Positions 23,707-34,936 of a stretch of 64,000 bases of DNA are shown here, in pieces. A program made the translations under genes and the position numbers. The notes beneath the pieces were generated by a model that ran no database searches, had not been told where the DNA came from, and saw only the letters and a list, made by a program, of their open reading frames with translations. Each line of letters starts with the position of its first letter. Positions within the stretch are counted from its first letter, which is position 1. Origin of the DNA: Chaenocephalus aceratus (taxonomy: Eukaryota; Chordata; Actinopteri; Perciformes; Channichthyidae); the NCBI GenBank assembly GCA_023974075.1, contig JAMFTG010000509.1, positions 62,001 to 126,000 of the forward strand, written 5' to 3'.

Positions 23707-24800
23707 ATGTCCGTGACCACTACCATCTCGTCCAGAGTGGCTGCCCCCGGGTTACCCGACAGGTCCTCGCAGAGCTCCGCTTGGTAGGCGGTTAGCAGCG
23801 AGGACACATTCAGGGCCCTGGCGGACAATGCTGCAGCTTTATAGGATTTTTCAGTCATTGCTGACTGAAAACGGTCCGACTTTGCTGGCAGCGTGGGGTT
23901 CCTGCTTGGTGACGGGCCCACCCGTGGTAGAAGGTGGGCCGCTACCAGCGGTTCCATGGGCGGCATGCGGAGCAGGCCGAGCTTCTCCATTCCGTCGCAG
24001 TCTAGGGAGGAGGCACCCTGGATTGGGACCTTGTTGCTGAAGGGCCGGTCTCTTCACGAGACCGACACTTCATCCAACATCTCCGGGAAGACTGGAAGGA
24101 GTTGCCTCCTTTTCCCCGCTGCTTGGGGAAGATGTTTTCCCTCGTAGCGGGACCCGGAGGTCTCCTTGGCCATTTCGGGCCACGGGACGTTGAGTCTGGC
24201 CGCAGCGCGTTTACACACGGCCTGCAGGTACATGCTCAGACCGAGCGAAGCTGGTGTGCTATCGCCCGGGAGAGCCGCTCTCGCCTCAGGCTTTGCAGCT
24301 TGAGCCGGTGACATGAAGGTGTCCTCTTCCTGTTCATCTGACTCGGACAAGGTGTCCTCCTCTTCGTCCTCCTCTTCGTCCAGCTCGAGGGCATCCTCCG
24401 CGGGTGAGCCCCAGCTTGTCGTCACCGGGTCCCGGCCTGCCAGGGCGCGGGATTCCGGTTCTATAGCCATCGCAGATAATGAGCCCCAGACCGACACGGA
24501 GAGGGGTTCACTCTCTGTGGCGGACGCCCCCGTGTCTTGACTGCCGGCCGGCGGGTCCGTGGACATGGGGGGGTCCTGTTCCGACAGGCTAGCTTGTCGT
24601 GCTAACCGTCGGCGGAGGCTCTTGACGGTGAAGCGGACACAATGTCCGCATGAGCCGGGGTTGTCGATAGCGCCTCGGGCGTGTTCCAGCCCGAGGCAGG
24701 ACGAACAGACCTGGTGTGTGTCTGTGCCCGAGATCTTCAACCCGCAGCCGCAGAGTCGAGCCACCGAGTCCCTGACTCCTCTGGTGTGAGGGGCGTCCAT
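23574..24800 (-). pseudogene. DIRS Gag-like ORF1 with in-frame stop
   Basis: The likely start is the Met at 24800 (MDAPHTRGVRDSVARLCGCG). A Cys-rich knuckle (CGCGLK, CSSCLGLEHA, CGHC) lies at residues about 17-55, followed by an acidic Glu/Asp-Ser stretch (EEDEEEDTLSESDEQEED). A TGA in frame at about 24054-24056 separates this from the C-terminal half (ALNVSSLLTAYQAELCEDL, RVQRCAVQATGKVMG), which is in the same frame down to 23574. Role in the family: nucleocapsid-like protein. Confidence 0.85.
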
Positions 24801-25234
24801 CTTGTTCGCCTCGTGGCGTGGAGAGGGCCCGCTCTCGACAGGTGGGATGGGAGAAAAAGGTGTTACCACCTTGTCCTTAATCCGGAGAAAAGGACGGTGT
24901 GGGTCTTTTATTACTGGAGAATACTGACTGGTGTGGCAGTATGCTCCTCTAATCCTTTCTTCCTCCTTGGAGAAGAGAAAAGAAAAAACTTCCTCGCTAC
25001 CGTGGTGTCGGTAGAGAGGGAGTGAGCTAGCAACAGGTGTGCTGCTAGCTTGAAAAATCGGACCTACCTTACTTTCTCGGGTAAGAGAAGGGCGAGGTCG
25101 ATTTTAAATACTAACAGCATTAGTACTACCGTCTTCCTGCGAAGCAGAAGGAGTAGCCGGCGAGCACCCGTCGACCGAAATGGGTATTTGGGTTCAGTCT
25201 GTGGACAGTGAAGCTTGCCCGGCTACTGTAGAGA

Positions 25235-25432
25235 TGTGCTCTGAAGCGAGAAGAGGTGTTTGAATGACGCATGCGTTGTGGCGCAAGCTACTTATAGGGG
25301 GTGATTTCCCTCACGCTGACGTCAAGATCACCAGCCACTCAGGATTGGCGTAATGAGATTGATGCTTCTGTTTGCTCCGCGATGAGGCGCATCCCATAGT
25401 GAGACATCGAACGGAGTGTTATGAATGAGAAC
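25235..25432 (-). repeat. DIRS inverted terminal repeat (5' side in element sense)
   Basis: The complement of 20880-21060 plus a distinct outer end that terminates GTTATGAATGAGAAC at 25432. Confidence 0.9.
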
Positions 25433-26109
25433 TGTAAATGATAGTCCGTCCAAAAATTCTTTTTTACTTATAGTGAAAACTACCCTTGGTGGTGGACCCA
25501 TTCAAATCCAGTTTTGGATAGTCTGCCGTGGTTCCATCCCATTTCAAAGTGCTGTTTGACGCTCGGCGTAACCCTCGCCGCACTGCCACTCAAACATCCA
25601 ATCACAGAGCCTGAGGACTAATTACGGGGTTTGTCAAGCAAAGCGGAGAGAATGATTACTTCCGGGTGTAAAATTCTCGAAACCCTCGGTCCTGACGGAC
25701 TCCAAAAGTCCGACATTATACAATCAAACAAATGAATAAACACAAGGATAATTGTGTCTTATTGTTGAGCAAATAACAGTGTGTAGTTTAGAAAATAATA
25801 CAAAATTAGAAGGAAAAAACGATGAAACAATACAGATTTCTGAGCCCCTACTCTCCAAATAACTGACGGCAACAAAAGTCTGACATTATTCAATTTATTT
25901 TATAAAGAAGTAAAAACAATAGGTGTGGCTTGATATTGAGTTAGAAAAACGCTGTGAGAAGGGATCTGCGAAGAGCATTTCGCCGAGATCCCAACTCGTC
26001 TATTACCAACGTTCAGGGCAAGTCAATGGGACTCCCTGATAGTGACAACAGGGACACTGACATAACGTCAACATAGGCAGAGTTGGGAGTGAGAATGTGT
26101 TGGCCACAG

Positions 26110-27650
26110 CCTGAACAGGAGAACATGTTAAGCTTTTCGAATCTCGGAAAACAACATTTTCCATTATCCTAATTGTCCCTTATGTATGGGTTGACTTGGA
26201 TCTATGGCGGTCAGCTCTGATTTTGCTTGTTCAGCCATAAAAAGGCCATTATTTTAATGTTTCCAAGGGAAGTGATTTACTTTTCTGTTGTGTTAAACCA
26301 ACCTTGCTAGAGATCTCTTCAATGCTTTCCTCATTTTGAGATGGTTTAGTAGATCCAGCTGCATCATCTTCAGTGAGGTTCTGGCTGCTAAATGCCTTCC
26401 TCCTGTCACCAAACTGTCTCTCCATTCCATTGCCAGCTTATGTTTGGCTCTGTTTCTGATATCATTAAATCTCCCTCTGCATTGGGCAATATTTATCTAG
26501 AGGCCAAAGCAAATAATGGTTTGCAGTGCCATATATACGGTCTTGGGATTTTGCACTTCCTACACAACGGCATTACTTTATTTCCGTGACAAAAAAATAC
26601 TTCGAACAAGATCTTTTCACAGTCAAAATAACTGATTTCAAGTTATAAATATATATTTTGTGTGAGGGTTCAGCTGTTATGAAGTCTGACATGCAATTAT
26701 TTGCTGTTGAGCTAGAGAGCTCTTTTGTGACTGACTATTGCTGGCATGTTTCTGGCCGTATAGCATGGTAACAGTTCTCCTCATAGCTTCTTTGCTAAAC
26801 GACCGCGGAAGTCGTCACTAATGCCTTTGACACGTGCCAGGTAACTTGCCTACCAGGTGAATAGCGTGGTGCGTTGGTCGTGGTCTGTGTGCCGACTCTT
26901 TTCCAAACATTCAAGTGAATGCGGGGAAAGTGTGCCTGATGTTAGTGAGCAACCATAACCAGCTAACGGTATCGAGTCCATAGCCTACTGTATGTACTAG
27001 AAATCCTATTTCCTTTATTCTACTGTGTGGTGTTTTTTTAAAATGTGCTAAAATATTGTCTGTTGGGTAGATAGTAAAGGAATTAGTTGGCCTGAACTAA
27101 ATTTACTTTTTTTCCATATCTACTCAATACGGTTGTTTTCGAAAGAAGGATGTCTGCCGCCTGTGATTATTTGTTTCTGGTCACATGGCATGCAGAGGAT
27201 GTTACAAAAGGTCAGTGATAAATGTGATACCCATCACTTTGTCTCCTCTTCCGCTCTCATTTTCACACCAACTTTAAATCTCCTGCCTCCTTCACTTTCT
27301 TTTTTTCAAACTAATTATCTCTGTCTGTCAGACACTAACATATTGCTGCTCAACATGCTGAGAGAAAAGGATAGGAAGGACAATATGGGAAAAAGTGAGG
27401 AGAAACACGGGATGGCTCCAAAGAAAAATAGAGAAGGAAGGGTTCATGAATCTCATCTCGCCCTCTCTGTCTCCAATGTAATAATTACGACTTGCGACCT
27501 CCTTTATTTTGTCCCTCAGCCATGCTTTTTCACAAATCCTCTTAACAATGAGGTCTATTGCTTTCCCAGTCTTTCACGTTTTGTCTCATATTTCTTTTTA
27601 AGTTTTCCTCTTTTTCATTCTATTTTTCTAACTTTTTCCACGCTCCTCTG
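26110..27650. other. unassigned non-coding sequence
   Basis: I recognise no gene or repeat. A frame at 27133-27651 is a low-complexity Phe/Ser/Leu-rich translation of T-rich DNA and is not convincing. The 5' part of gypsy element 2 could begin somewhere at the right edge, but no LTR was found. Confidence 0.4.
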
Positions 27651-27670
27651 AGTGTGCCAGACGGAACACA

Positions 27671-28010
27671 TTGTACTCTTTGTCCTGCCCTAAAAGCCCT
27701 AATGACATGGCATTCCTGGTGAAGGAGGTGAACTTGGAGGAGGTCGAGAATGGGTTGGATACCCTAAATGTGGCTGCCGTTCCTGTTTTGACGCACCTTG
27801 CACCTTTGCAAGCTGCACGGAACCTCCATATTTTCAAAGAGGCTCCTTCACTCTTGGCTGCCAGCCTGGGGAAAACAACCCTTGTTGAGCATGTCATCTG
27901 ACTAAAAGATGGACAACCAATCCGCCAACGTCCCTACTGTGTCCCACAAGAACTGGTAGAATAACTGCAAAAAGAGGTAGAAGAGATGATAAAACTTGGA
28001 GTGATTGAGC
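27671..28010 (+). pseudogene. gypsy element 2, part A: start of reverse transcriptase
   Basis: The region just before and at the start of a gypsy RT: a linker ending TTLVEHVI, a stop, then DGQPIRQRPYCVPQELVE, another stop, and EVEEMIKLGVIE. The family motif continues directly at 40686 (PSNSEWCSPV), which shows that the intervening 12.7 kb was inserted. Stops make this copy dead. The protease, gag and 5' LTR were not found upstream. Confidence 0.83.
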
Positions 28011-28038
28011 TGCTGTGAGACGTGAGAAGGATTTCAAG

Positions 28039-29625
28039 ATGGCGCCTGTGTCGGCATGCCGCTCCCTCAGCTCTCTGCCTTTAGCTATCCTGTTTTTGTT
28101 TTATGTTTGTCAGAATGTCCTTGCTCTGCTTGTCTATGATCGCCAAGCTCTCCTCCACCTAAGACCCTCACTGGAGTTTATACTGCTTCCCAAACCTATA
28201 TCTGGCAACCGTAAATCGACTCCCCCCCTCTACTGTCAGATATTCCCACCTACCTGCGCCGGTTGCCCTGTATCCTGCCTCACCGAAAGCGCTTTAGGCG
28301 ACGGGGGAAAGCGTGGTGGCACGCTCGTCCATCAAAAAGCACACCTGACGGCTTCTTCCGTGACTTATCCACGCATCAGATGTCATGGCCCTCTCACTGC
28401 ACGCCATCCGAGGGTTCGGTGGAATCGCCCTGTTTTTCCGGAGCTGCGGCCTCTGCTGGGCCCGCTGGCAGCTCCTCCTGCCCGACTGACTGCTCCCGGT
28501 CCGCGCGGCATTCAACACGCACATCTTCGTCAGCTGAGACGCACTACACCTTCGGCCAGCCCGGAGAGAAAACTCTGCATGGCTTTGCTAAATGCTAGGT
28601 CAATAGCAAACAAGACGTTGCTGTTAAACGACTTCTTCACCTCTCATGATCTGGATTTAATGTTCCTGACGGAGACCTGGGTCCACACCGGCGAGTCTGT
28701 ACCGTTTTCTGAACTTCTTCCTCCCGACTGTACTTTCTTCAGCTCCCCCCGTACCACCGGCCGTGGTGGGGGTATCGCTTCAGTGTTTAGAGCTAATCTC
28801 CAATGCCGTTTGCTTCACCCAGTAACTAGCTATGCTAGCTCCGAGTTGCAGCTTTTTGAGCTGAACCCGGCCTCGCCTATACTCTGCGCAGTCGTGTATC
28901 GTCCGCCAAAGTACAATAATGATTTTATAACTGACTTTTCTGACTTTCTGTCCGGGATCATGGTGAAATATGATCGTGTTTTGATCTGCGGAGACTTTAA
29001 TGTCCATGTGTGCTGCGAGTCTAAACCTCTGGTTAGGGATTTTTTAAACCTCCTCGACTCTTTCGGTCTCATTCAGTCTGTGGCTGGCCCAACACATGAT
29101 AAAGGACACACCTTAGACTTAGTATTATCGTTTGGATTGTCTATCTCTGTGGATGAAATCTGTGCAGGAACGCGTATCTCAGACCATTTACCGGTTCTGT
29201 TTACAACCTCGATCCCTTCTGTAGGAGTCGAATCACGTGCTCCTGCGAGTTGTCTGCGTTCAATTAACCCCTTGACTGCCTCACAGTTTTCAGATGCTTT
29301 TAATACTTATCCGATTTGTAAATTAGAGGTGAACTGTGCTTTTAGTGCGGATGAGCTTATCTCTTTGTTTGATTCGACATGCACACTAATACTGGATTCC
29401 GTTGCTCCTTTTACGCTTAGATGCAACAAAGTTCTCTCAGAGCCGTGGCTCAATGATTGTACTCACGCTTTTAGACGCGCTTGTAGGCGTGCAGAGAGAA
29501 AATGGAAAAAGGATAAACTTCATGTCTCCTTAGAAATTCTTCGTGCTTGCCTTTCCGATTATCAGACGGCAGTTAAAGCAGCCAAAACAGAGTATATTTC
29601 TCTGTTAATCTCCAAACAGCCATAA
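28039..29625 (+). pseudogene. LINE ORF2 part 1: N-terminus and endonuclease
   Basis: I choose the ATG at 28039 (MAPVSACRSLSSLPL). The endonuclease begins near 28579 (MALLNARSIANKTLLLNDFF), with FLTETWVH, a YRPPK motif, ICGDFNVH and the C-terminal SDHLPVLF, the usual APE-fold signature that nicks target DNA. The TAA at 29623-29625 is premature: homology to the family continues in the same frame beyond it. Confidence 0.85.
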
Positions 29626-30135
29626 CCTCAAGTTCTTTTTAATGTCCTCAATTCGATCATTAATCCTTGTGATGCTTCTCCAATTGTGCCATCAACTACT
29701 CTTTGCGATACATTTCTTAGATCTGCTCTAAGGCTAGCCTATACTAGTGCAGATCCTGCTCCCTTTCTGTGCCCTGCTGTCCTCAACCATTTTGAGCCTG
29801 TATCCCTCTCTTCTCTCTCGGATGTAATCAAGCATTTGCGGCCGACAAACTGTATCTTAGACAGCATTCCCTCTCACTTCCTTAGAGATGTTTTTGAATC
29901 AGTTGGAGCAAGTGTTTTATTGCTTGTAAACACCTCTCTTAGCTCAGGATGTGTCCCAGCTGCCTTCAAACATGCCGTGGTTAAGCCACTACTTTAAAAG
30001 AAAAATCTCGATCCCTCCATTCTCGCAAATTTCAGCTACCCTTTTTATCTAAAGCGAGTAGTCTACGCCCAGCTGCAGTCGTTTTTAACCATGCATGGCA
30101 TCCACGAAAAATGTCAGTCTGGCTTTAAACCTATG
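29626..30135 (+). pseudogene. LINE ORF2 part 2: start of reverse transcriptase
   Basis: In the same frame as part 1: SLSDVIKHLRPTNCILDSIP, AAFKHAVVKPLL, then a second in-frame stop at 29995-29997, then LDPSILANF and CQSGFKPM. The coding sequence is cut at 30135 by the BEL insertion and resumes at 37564-37569. Confidence 0.85.
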
Positions 30136-30569
30136 TGTAGTGGCCAAAATCCCGAAAGGTTTTTCTTGTAACCTTCACCTCAAATGGTTAATGTTCTTGG
30201 CCACATGTAGAGCTTGGGCCTCGGAAGCAGTGTCAGACTCGCAGTACAAAACCCACTGGACGTTTCTGTTGCTTTTGAAGGTTTATTTCCAGGTAAAACA
30301 TAAAACAAAATACGAAAACAATATTGAACATAAACTTAAACATCAGATCCTAATAATCTGTTTTCTACTCAGCATAAGGTTGCGTCTGCGTGTCAATGAC
30401 GGTATTGCTGCTGCCTGCTGCCCTGCCGTCACACACCGCACCTCCAACTTAAAGCCTTAGCCCCGCCCCCTTCACCTGAGCCCTGCTGCCCTCTCACTGA
30501 AACAGAAAAATGCATTAATCAAGGTTCCAAATAAATCAAAACAAAATAAACTTAAATGCGGCTCCTACA
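30136..30569 (-). repeat. 3' LTR of BEL element
   Basis: On the plus strand it runs TGTAGTGGCCAAAATCCC...GCGGCTCCTACA. On the inner side the minus strand shows a purine-rich TTAGGGGCCGGTG, a plausible polypurine tract. Confidence 0.95.
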
Positions 30570-30703
30570 CACCGGCCCCTAATTGTTCTCTCAGAATCAA
30601 TTACTCAAATTAGCAAAAAGGGAGCCGTAAAACGACCAACAAATAATGACTTTAGAAAAATAAAGTATATACATTACATCCCTTATTGATGTTTAAGGAA
30701 GAC

Positions 30704-33700
30704 CTATTGTTCTTCCGTCTCCAGGAGGCGGCACAGCTTAGCTATGGGCCTATCGATAATGGAGGTTTTCGTCTGGAGCTTCACTGTACGGGTCAGACCT
30801 CTTGCATCAGGCTTGGTCTCCAGTACTCTGCCTAATGGCCACGACCCCCGTGGAGCAGTTGGGTCAACTACCAGAACGACATCTCCAACGCTAAAGTTTT
30901 TCCTCACTGTGTTCCATTTCTGTCTCTCTTGGAGCAGCAGAAGGTATTCCTGTGTCCATCTATGCTGGAACAGATCCGCCATGAACTGGACCTGCTTCCA
31001 GCGGCGCCTGACATAGAGGTCAGATCTCTGAAACGTTCCCGGAGGTAGGATAGGTTGCGTTTTTAGCAGGAGGATGTGATTGGGAGTCAGTGGTTCCAGG
31101 TCGTGTGGATCGGAGGACACGGTGGAGAGAGGACGGTTATTGAGGATGGACTCTACCTCGCAGAAGATGGTTTGTAGGCCTTCATCGTCGAGGGTTTGCT
31201 GATGGAGAGTGGAGGTCAGCACCTGGCGGACAGATCTTATGAGTCTTTCCCAGACTCCACCATAATGTGAGGCCGCCGGTGGATTGAAACTCCACTGGAT
31301 TCCTTCAGGGTGCAAAGCGCCTTGGATTTTCCCTTCGTTTAGTGAACTCAGGGCCTTTTTGAGCTCAGTGTGGGCACCCACCAGGTTTGTACCGTTGTCC
31401 GATCTGATATGCTTAACCTGACCTCTCCTGCAAACAAATCTTCTCAGAGCATGAATACATGAGTGTGTGTCTAACGAGTAAGCCACCTCCAGATGTACAG
31501 CTCTACTACTCATGCAGGTAAACAGGGCTCCATACCGTTTAACCATACTCCTTCCTCGCTTCACTTTAAGCGGTCCAAAATAGTCCAATCCGACGTTGGT
31601 GAAAGGAGGGAGGTCAGGTAGGATTCTTTCTTGTGGCAAATCGGCCATTTTCTGCTCACCTGTCTTGCCTCTCACACGCCTACACACAACACACTTTGAG
31701 ACTATTTTCCTTGCTGCTGAGTTTCCCTTTAAAACCCAGTACTTTTTACGGAGTTCTGAAAGCATGTAGTTTCTCCCGCTGTGTCCAGAGCGTTCATGGA
31801 TGTGTCGTAGTAGGAGATCTGAAGTGTGAGCATCTTTGGGCAGAATATAAGGGTGCTTGGTCTCATCAGGCATTGCAGATCTGTGTAGGCGGCCGCCTAC
31901 TCTCATGATGCCTTCATCCAGTATAGGGTCGAGCCTACAGATCTTACTGCTCTTCTGCACTCTAAATGGAGCGGTTTCCAGCGCTGCCATTTCCACTGGG
32001 AAGGATTGCTTTTGAATATAGGTGATGACTGACCTCTCTGCCTGTGAGAGGTCTTCCACTGTGAGGAGCTGTCCACCAAGTGCGGACCTGAAAGCGCTTA
32101 GGTCAGTGCTCACCTTTTGGCTGCTCGAGCGGGTGGTGATGGGACCTGAGGAAAGCTCTTTACGCTTTTTGGCAGTCAACATCAGAGCATTCTTCACCTT
32201 GAGGTACCATGCCACTGCTTTAAGCAGCCTCTTCCAGTCAGAGAAGTATGAAATAAGACGGTCTGTGGGAGTTTCAATGATTGCCACTGTTGTGAATACA
32301 GCAGCGTTTTTCCTGACCTCTGGGTCATTTTGCAACAATGGCTCGGAGGTCAATGATTTTTCCACAGGCCAACTTTCCTCTGGTTTCCATAGGAACTCTG
32401 GGGCATGTATCCATCTTTTTTGCTGCCTGAATTTGACTGCACTCAATCCTCTCGAGGCGTCATCAGCAGGATTGTCCTTGCTGCTTACATATCTCCATTG
32501 AGACCGTTCACTATTGTCACGAATCAGTGACACTCTGTTGGCAACATAGGTCTTAAACCTAGTGTAGTCATTACCAATGTACTTGAGTACTGTTTGGCTA
32601 TCCGTCCAGAAGACTGAGGGGTTTAAGTCCACGTGTATTTCTTTCCTCAGCATTTTGTCCACCTTCACCAACAGTGTTGCAGCTGCCAACTGCAGCCGCG
32701 GTACTGTGATGTGCTTTAAAGGAAGGACTCTGGATTTTCCTAGGACAAAGGCAACATGAACACCATCCTGAATGTTAACCTGCCTGATGTAGCTTACTGA
32801 GCCATAGCCATTCTCACTGGCATCTGAGAAGTGATGCAGCTGTGCAAACTTTTGTGTTCCATAGCTCTTTGGCTTCAGACAGCGAGGCACTTGGAAGTGT
32901 TTTATCCTCTCCAGACTTGCTATCCATTCGATCCATTTATCTGATGTAGTCTGGGGCAAAGGTTCATTCCACCCAAAACCTCTCTGGCAGAGCTCTTGTA
33001 GCAACTGCTTGGCTGGGAGAATCAGAGGAGCCAGAAAGCCGAGTGGATCAAAGATTGAACTTACAACTGAAAGTATTCCTCTTCGTGTATGTGGCTTCTG
33101 GTTGAGATGGATGTTAAACTGGAAATTGTCAGAGTCCACACCCCACTGCAAACCCAATGTTCTTTCAATGGGGAGACTGTCTTTGTCGAGATCCAAAGTC
33201 CTAACATCCTTTGCCCTTTGCTCTGTGGGGATGGAGGCCAGAACTGCTCTGCTGTTGCTAACCCACTGGGTCAGCTGAAACCCGCCTCTTCTGCATAATG
33301 CAGTGAGGTCCTTTACTAGCTGGATGGCTTCAGATTCTTTTGCGACAGACTTTACACAGTCGTCAACATAAAAGTTGCTTCGGATAGTTTCAGCTACTTG
33401 AGGTGGGAACCCATGTTCATTGTCTTCAGCCGTTTTTTGTAGCGCAAAAATTGCACAGCTTGGGGAGGACACAGCACCAAAAATGTGCACCAGCATGCGA
33501 TATTCTTTTGGGGGCTTACTGGTATCACCTTGTGGCCACCACAGAAACCGCAAGTAGTCCACATGAGATTTATCCATTCTGACCTGATGGAACATTGATT
33601 TTATGTCGGCCATAAATCCAATTGGCTCTTTGCGAAATCTCACAATGACTCCCACAAGAGAATTATTCAGATCAGGTCCCTGCAGTAGCTCTGTGTTCAG

Positions 33701-34219
33701 GGACATGCCTTGGTAAGAGGCTGCACAGTCAAAAACAACTCTAAGCTTTTTCTTTTTGAGGTGGTACACCCCATGGTGTGGTATGTACCATTTGTGTCCG
33801 GGTGACTGTGTCAGATCTTCCTGTGGGACATCCTCTGCATAGTTGTTCTCCAAGATGTCGTTGAGGAATGCAACGTATTCATGCTTGTAGTGCTGGTCCC
33901 TCTTCATCTTCCTTTTTAAGCCCTGCAGGCGCTGTTCTGCAATTTGGCGGTTGTTAGGCATGCTGACATTGGCTTTCCTGAAAGGCAACTTTAGACTGTA
34001 GTGTCCCTTTTGCAGGGTAGCCTCACTGGCTACTTTCAAAAACATTTTGTCCTCAACTGACATCTCTGGCTTTTCCTCAGATGACACTTCGTTGAAGTCC
34101 TGGTTGTACTGTGACATTAGAAGCTCTTCCAAACTTGTGGCAGATATCCTATTCACAGTCACTCTCGACGTACTGCCCTCACCGCCATTTCTGAGTGGCC
34201 CATTTACAACCCACCCCAA
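30704..34219 (-). CDS. pol: BEL/Pao Pol: RT, RNase H, integrase
   Basis: An open frame of 1171 codons. RT about 140-300 with FMADIKSMFHQVRM (D205) and the catalytic YVDD at 284-287. Pao-type RNase H about 460-590 (HFSDASENGYGS D466; FWTDSQTVLKY D540; DNPADDASRG). The integrase zinc region has H806, H813, C843, C846, and the core has D879 (GLDYFGPL), D941 (RSDNGTNL) and E991 (GGVWERLIR). It ends with the BEL-type C-terminal domain (WPLGRVLETKPDARGLTRTV). All catalytic residues I can check are present. The start is only the first Met after an in-frame stop at about 34274, so the real polyprotein begins upstream. Confidence 0.95.
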   Translation of the reverse strand: MGWVVNGPLRNGGEGSTSRVTVNRISATSLEELLMSQYNQDFNEVSSEEKPEMSVEDKMFLKVASEATLQKGHYSLKLPFRKANVSMPNNRQIAEQRLQGLKRKMKRDQHYKHEYVAFLNDILENNYAEDVPQEDLTQSPGHKWYIPHHGVYHLKKKKLRVVFDCAASYQGMSLNTELLQGPDLNNSLVGVIVRFRKEPIGFMADIKSMFHQVRMDKSHVDYLRFLWWPQGDTSKPPKEYRMLVHIFGAVSSPSCAIFALQKTAEDNEHGFPPQVAETIRSNFYVDDCVKSVAKESEAIQLVKDLTALCRRGGFQLTQWVSNSRAVLASIPTEQRAKDVRTLDLDKDSLPIERTLGLQWGVDSDNFQFNIHLNQKPHTRRGILSVVSSIFDPLGFLAPLILPAKQLLQELCQRGFGWNEPLPQTTSDKWIEWIASLERIKHFQVPRCLKPKSYGTQKFAQLHHFSDASENGYGSVSYIRQVNIQDGVHVAFVLGKSRVLPLKHITVPRLQLAAATLLVKVDKMLRKEIHVDLNPSVFWTDSQTVLKYIGNDYTRFKTYVANRVSLIRDNSERSQWRYVSSKDNPADDASRGLSAVKFRQQKRWIHAPEFLWKPEESWPVEKSLTSEPLLQNDPEVRKNAAVFTTVAIIETPTDRLISYFSDWKRLLKAVAWYLKVKNALMLTAKKRKELSSGPITTRSSSQKVSTDLSAFRSALGGQLLTVEDLSQAERSVITYIQKQSFPVEMAALETAPFRVQKSSKICRLDPILDEGIMRVGGRLHRSAMPDETKHPYILPKDAHTSDLLLRHIHERSGHSGRNYMLSELRKKYWVLKGNSAARKIVSKCVVCRRVRGKTGEQKMADLPQERILPDLPPFTNVGLDYFGPLKVKRGRSMVKRYGALFTCMSSRAVHLEVAYSLDTHSCIHALRRFVCRRGQVKHIRSDNGTNLVGAHTELKKALSSLNEGKIQGALHPEGIQWSFNPPAASHYGGVWERLIRSVRQVLTSTLHQQTLDDEGLQTIFCEVESILNNRPLSTVSSDPHDLEPLTPNHILLLKTQPILPPGTFQRSDLYVRRRWKQVQFMADLFQHRWTQEYLLLLQERQKWNTVRKNFSVGDVVLVVDPTAPRGSWPLGRVLETKPDARGLTRTVKLQTKTSIIDRPIAKLCRLLETEEQ

Positions 34220-34273
34220 TAGAGTTTTTACTGCGTAGGGGCCCTCACCTTGGCTATTAATAACCTCCCATGG

Positions 34274-34933
34274 CTAAAACAGCTTTAGAGCATTCGTGCC
34301 AACTAATAATTCCACTTTAGCACTGATACTGGGAAGTTTGACTTTGTTCAGGTACGCCCACTGCGTTAAGTCATTCTGGTTGGGAATGCTACTGGAGGTG
34401 ACTGGCATTTCTCTCTGGGTGAAAACGTCAGGAAGAGGTAGGAAGTTGTCGCTGTCCAGTGCTGAAACTTCAATTCCAGGTATGACGTGAGATGGCACCA
34501 GTTTTTTCTGATTCATTGTGCTTAACAGAATATGTGTTTTTCTGCCTTTCAGATTCAGTTTAGACATCAGCGCTTCGGAGCAGAAGGTAGCGGTGGAACC
34601 AGGGTCCAGGAGGGCATAGACTTGAAAGACTTGACTGCCTTTTGCTGCCTTAACTTGCACTGGGACAATGGACAGCACATGCTGTTGTTCTCCGGCCCCT
34701 ATGTGGCCACATAACTCTGCTGATGTTCTGCCTGCTACACCAGAGGGCCTTTCAGTCTGTTTAGTCGGACCATCTTTAACATAGATGTGCAGGGCACTTG
34801 GGTGGGCTTGCTTGCAAACTCTACAGGTGAGGCGTTGTTTACAGTCTCTACTAATGTGGCCTATAGAGAGACAGCCAAAGCATATGCCCTTGATCTTTAC
34901 AAAGTTCAGCTTGTTCCTATGTGTTTCTTCTAA
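34274..34933 (-). pseudogene. BEL Gag C-terminus (zinc knuckle) and protease
   Basis: Lies between two in-frame stops and is in the same frame as pol. It has a CCHC knuckle (CFGCLSIGHISRDC) near 34840-34880 and an aspartic-protease active site ALLDPGSTATF (D25 of the Met frame starting 34678). The TAG near 34274 separates it from pol. Confidence 0.85.
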
Positions 34934-34936
34934 GAA

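Larger units (their letters stand above)
20836..25432 (-). mobile_element. DIRS-type tyrosine-recombinase retrotransposon, defective
   Basis: The element lies on the minus strand. Inverted terminal repeats share about 180 bases (20880-21060 with 25235-25412) but have different outer ends, and both ends finish at the trinucleotide AAC. An internal complementary region at 21080-21175 joins the complements of the two outer ends. This architecture is specific to DIRS elements. Order in the sense direction is gag, RT, RNase H, remnant of tyrosine recombinase. All coding parts carry stops or frameshifts, and most of the recombinase is deleted. Confidence 0.93.
20630..25500. mobile_element. piggyBac-like element, copy 2, split by DIRS
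   Basis: TTAA (20626-20629) is followed by CCTGTTGAACCCCATCCCTG. The sequence matches the complement of the right part of copy 1 and continues on the far side of the DIRS insertion (GTGAAAACTACCCTTGG near 25472). The same uninterrupted stretch is seen near 55195-55255. Similarity ends at about 25500, where foldback sequence resumes. Confidence 0.6.
17926..26102. mobile_element. giant palindromic CAAC-family element 3 (8.2 kb with insertions)
   Basis: Ends CAACACATTCTCACTCCC (17926) and GGGAGTGAGAATGTGTTG (26102) are complements. The 7-bp target GCCACAG is duplicated at 17919-17925 and 26103-26109. Arms pair over about 450 bases (17926-18395 with 25670-26102), including GGACTTTTGGAGTCCGTCAG and its complement. 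The interior holds two piggyBac-like copies, a DIRS element and the shared loop module (near 19793-20150). It has no transposase of its own. Confidence 0.87.

Noticed and set aside
27133..27651. 172-codon open frame
   Set aside because: T-rich low-complexity translation with no domain, no coding-like bias that I can see, and no neighbouring coding evidence.
30095..30460. 121-codon plus-strand frame repeated at 37134-37454
   Set aside because: It is the antisense reading of the BEL LTR, present twice because there are two LTRs.
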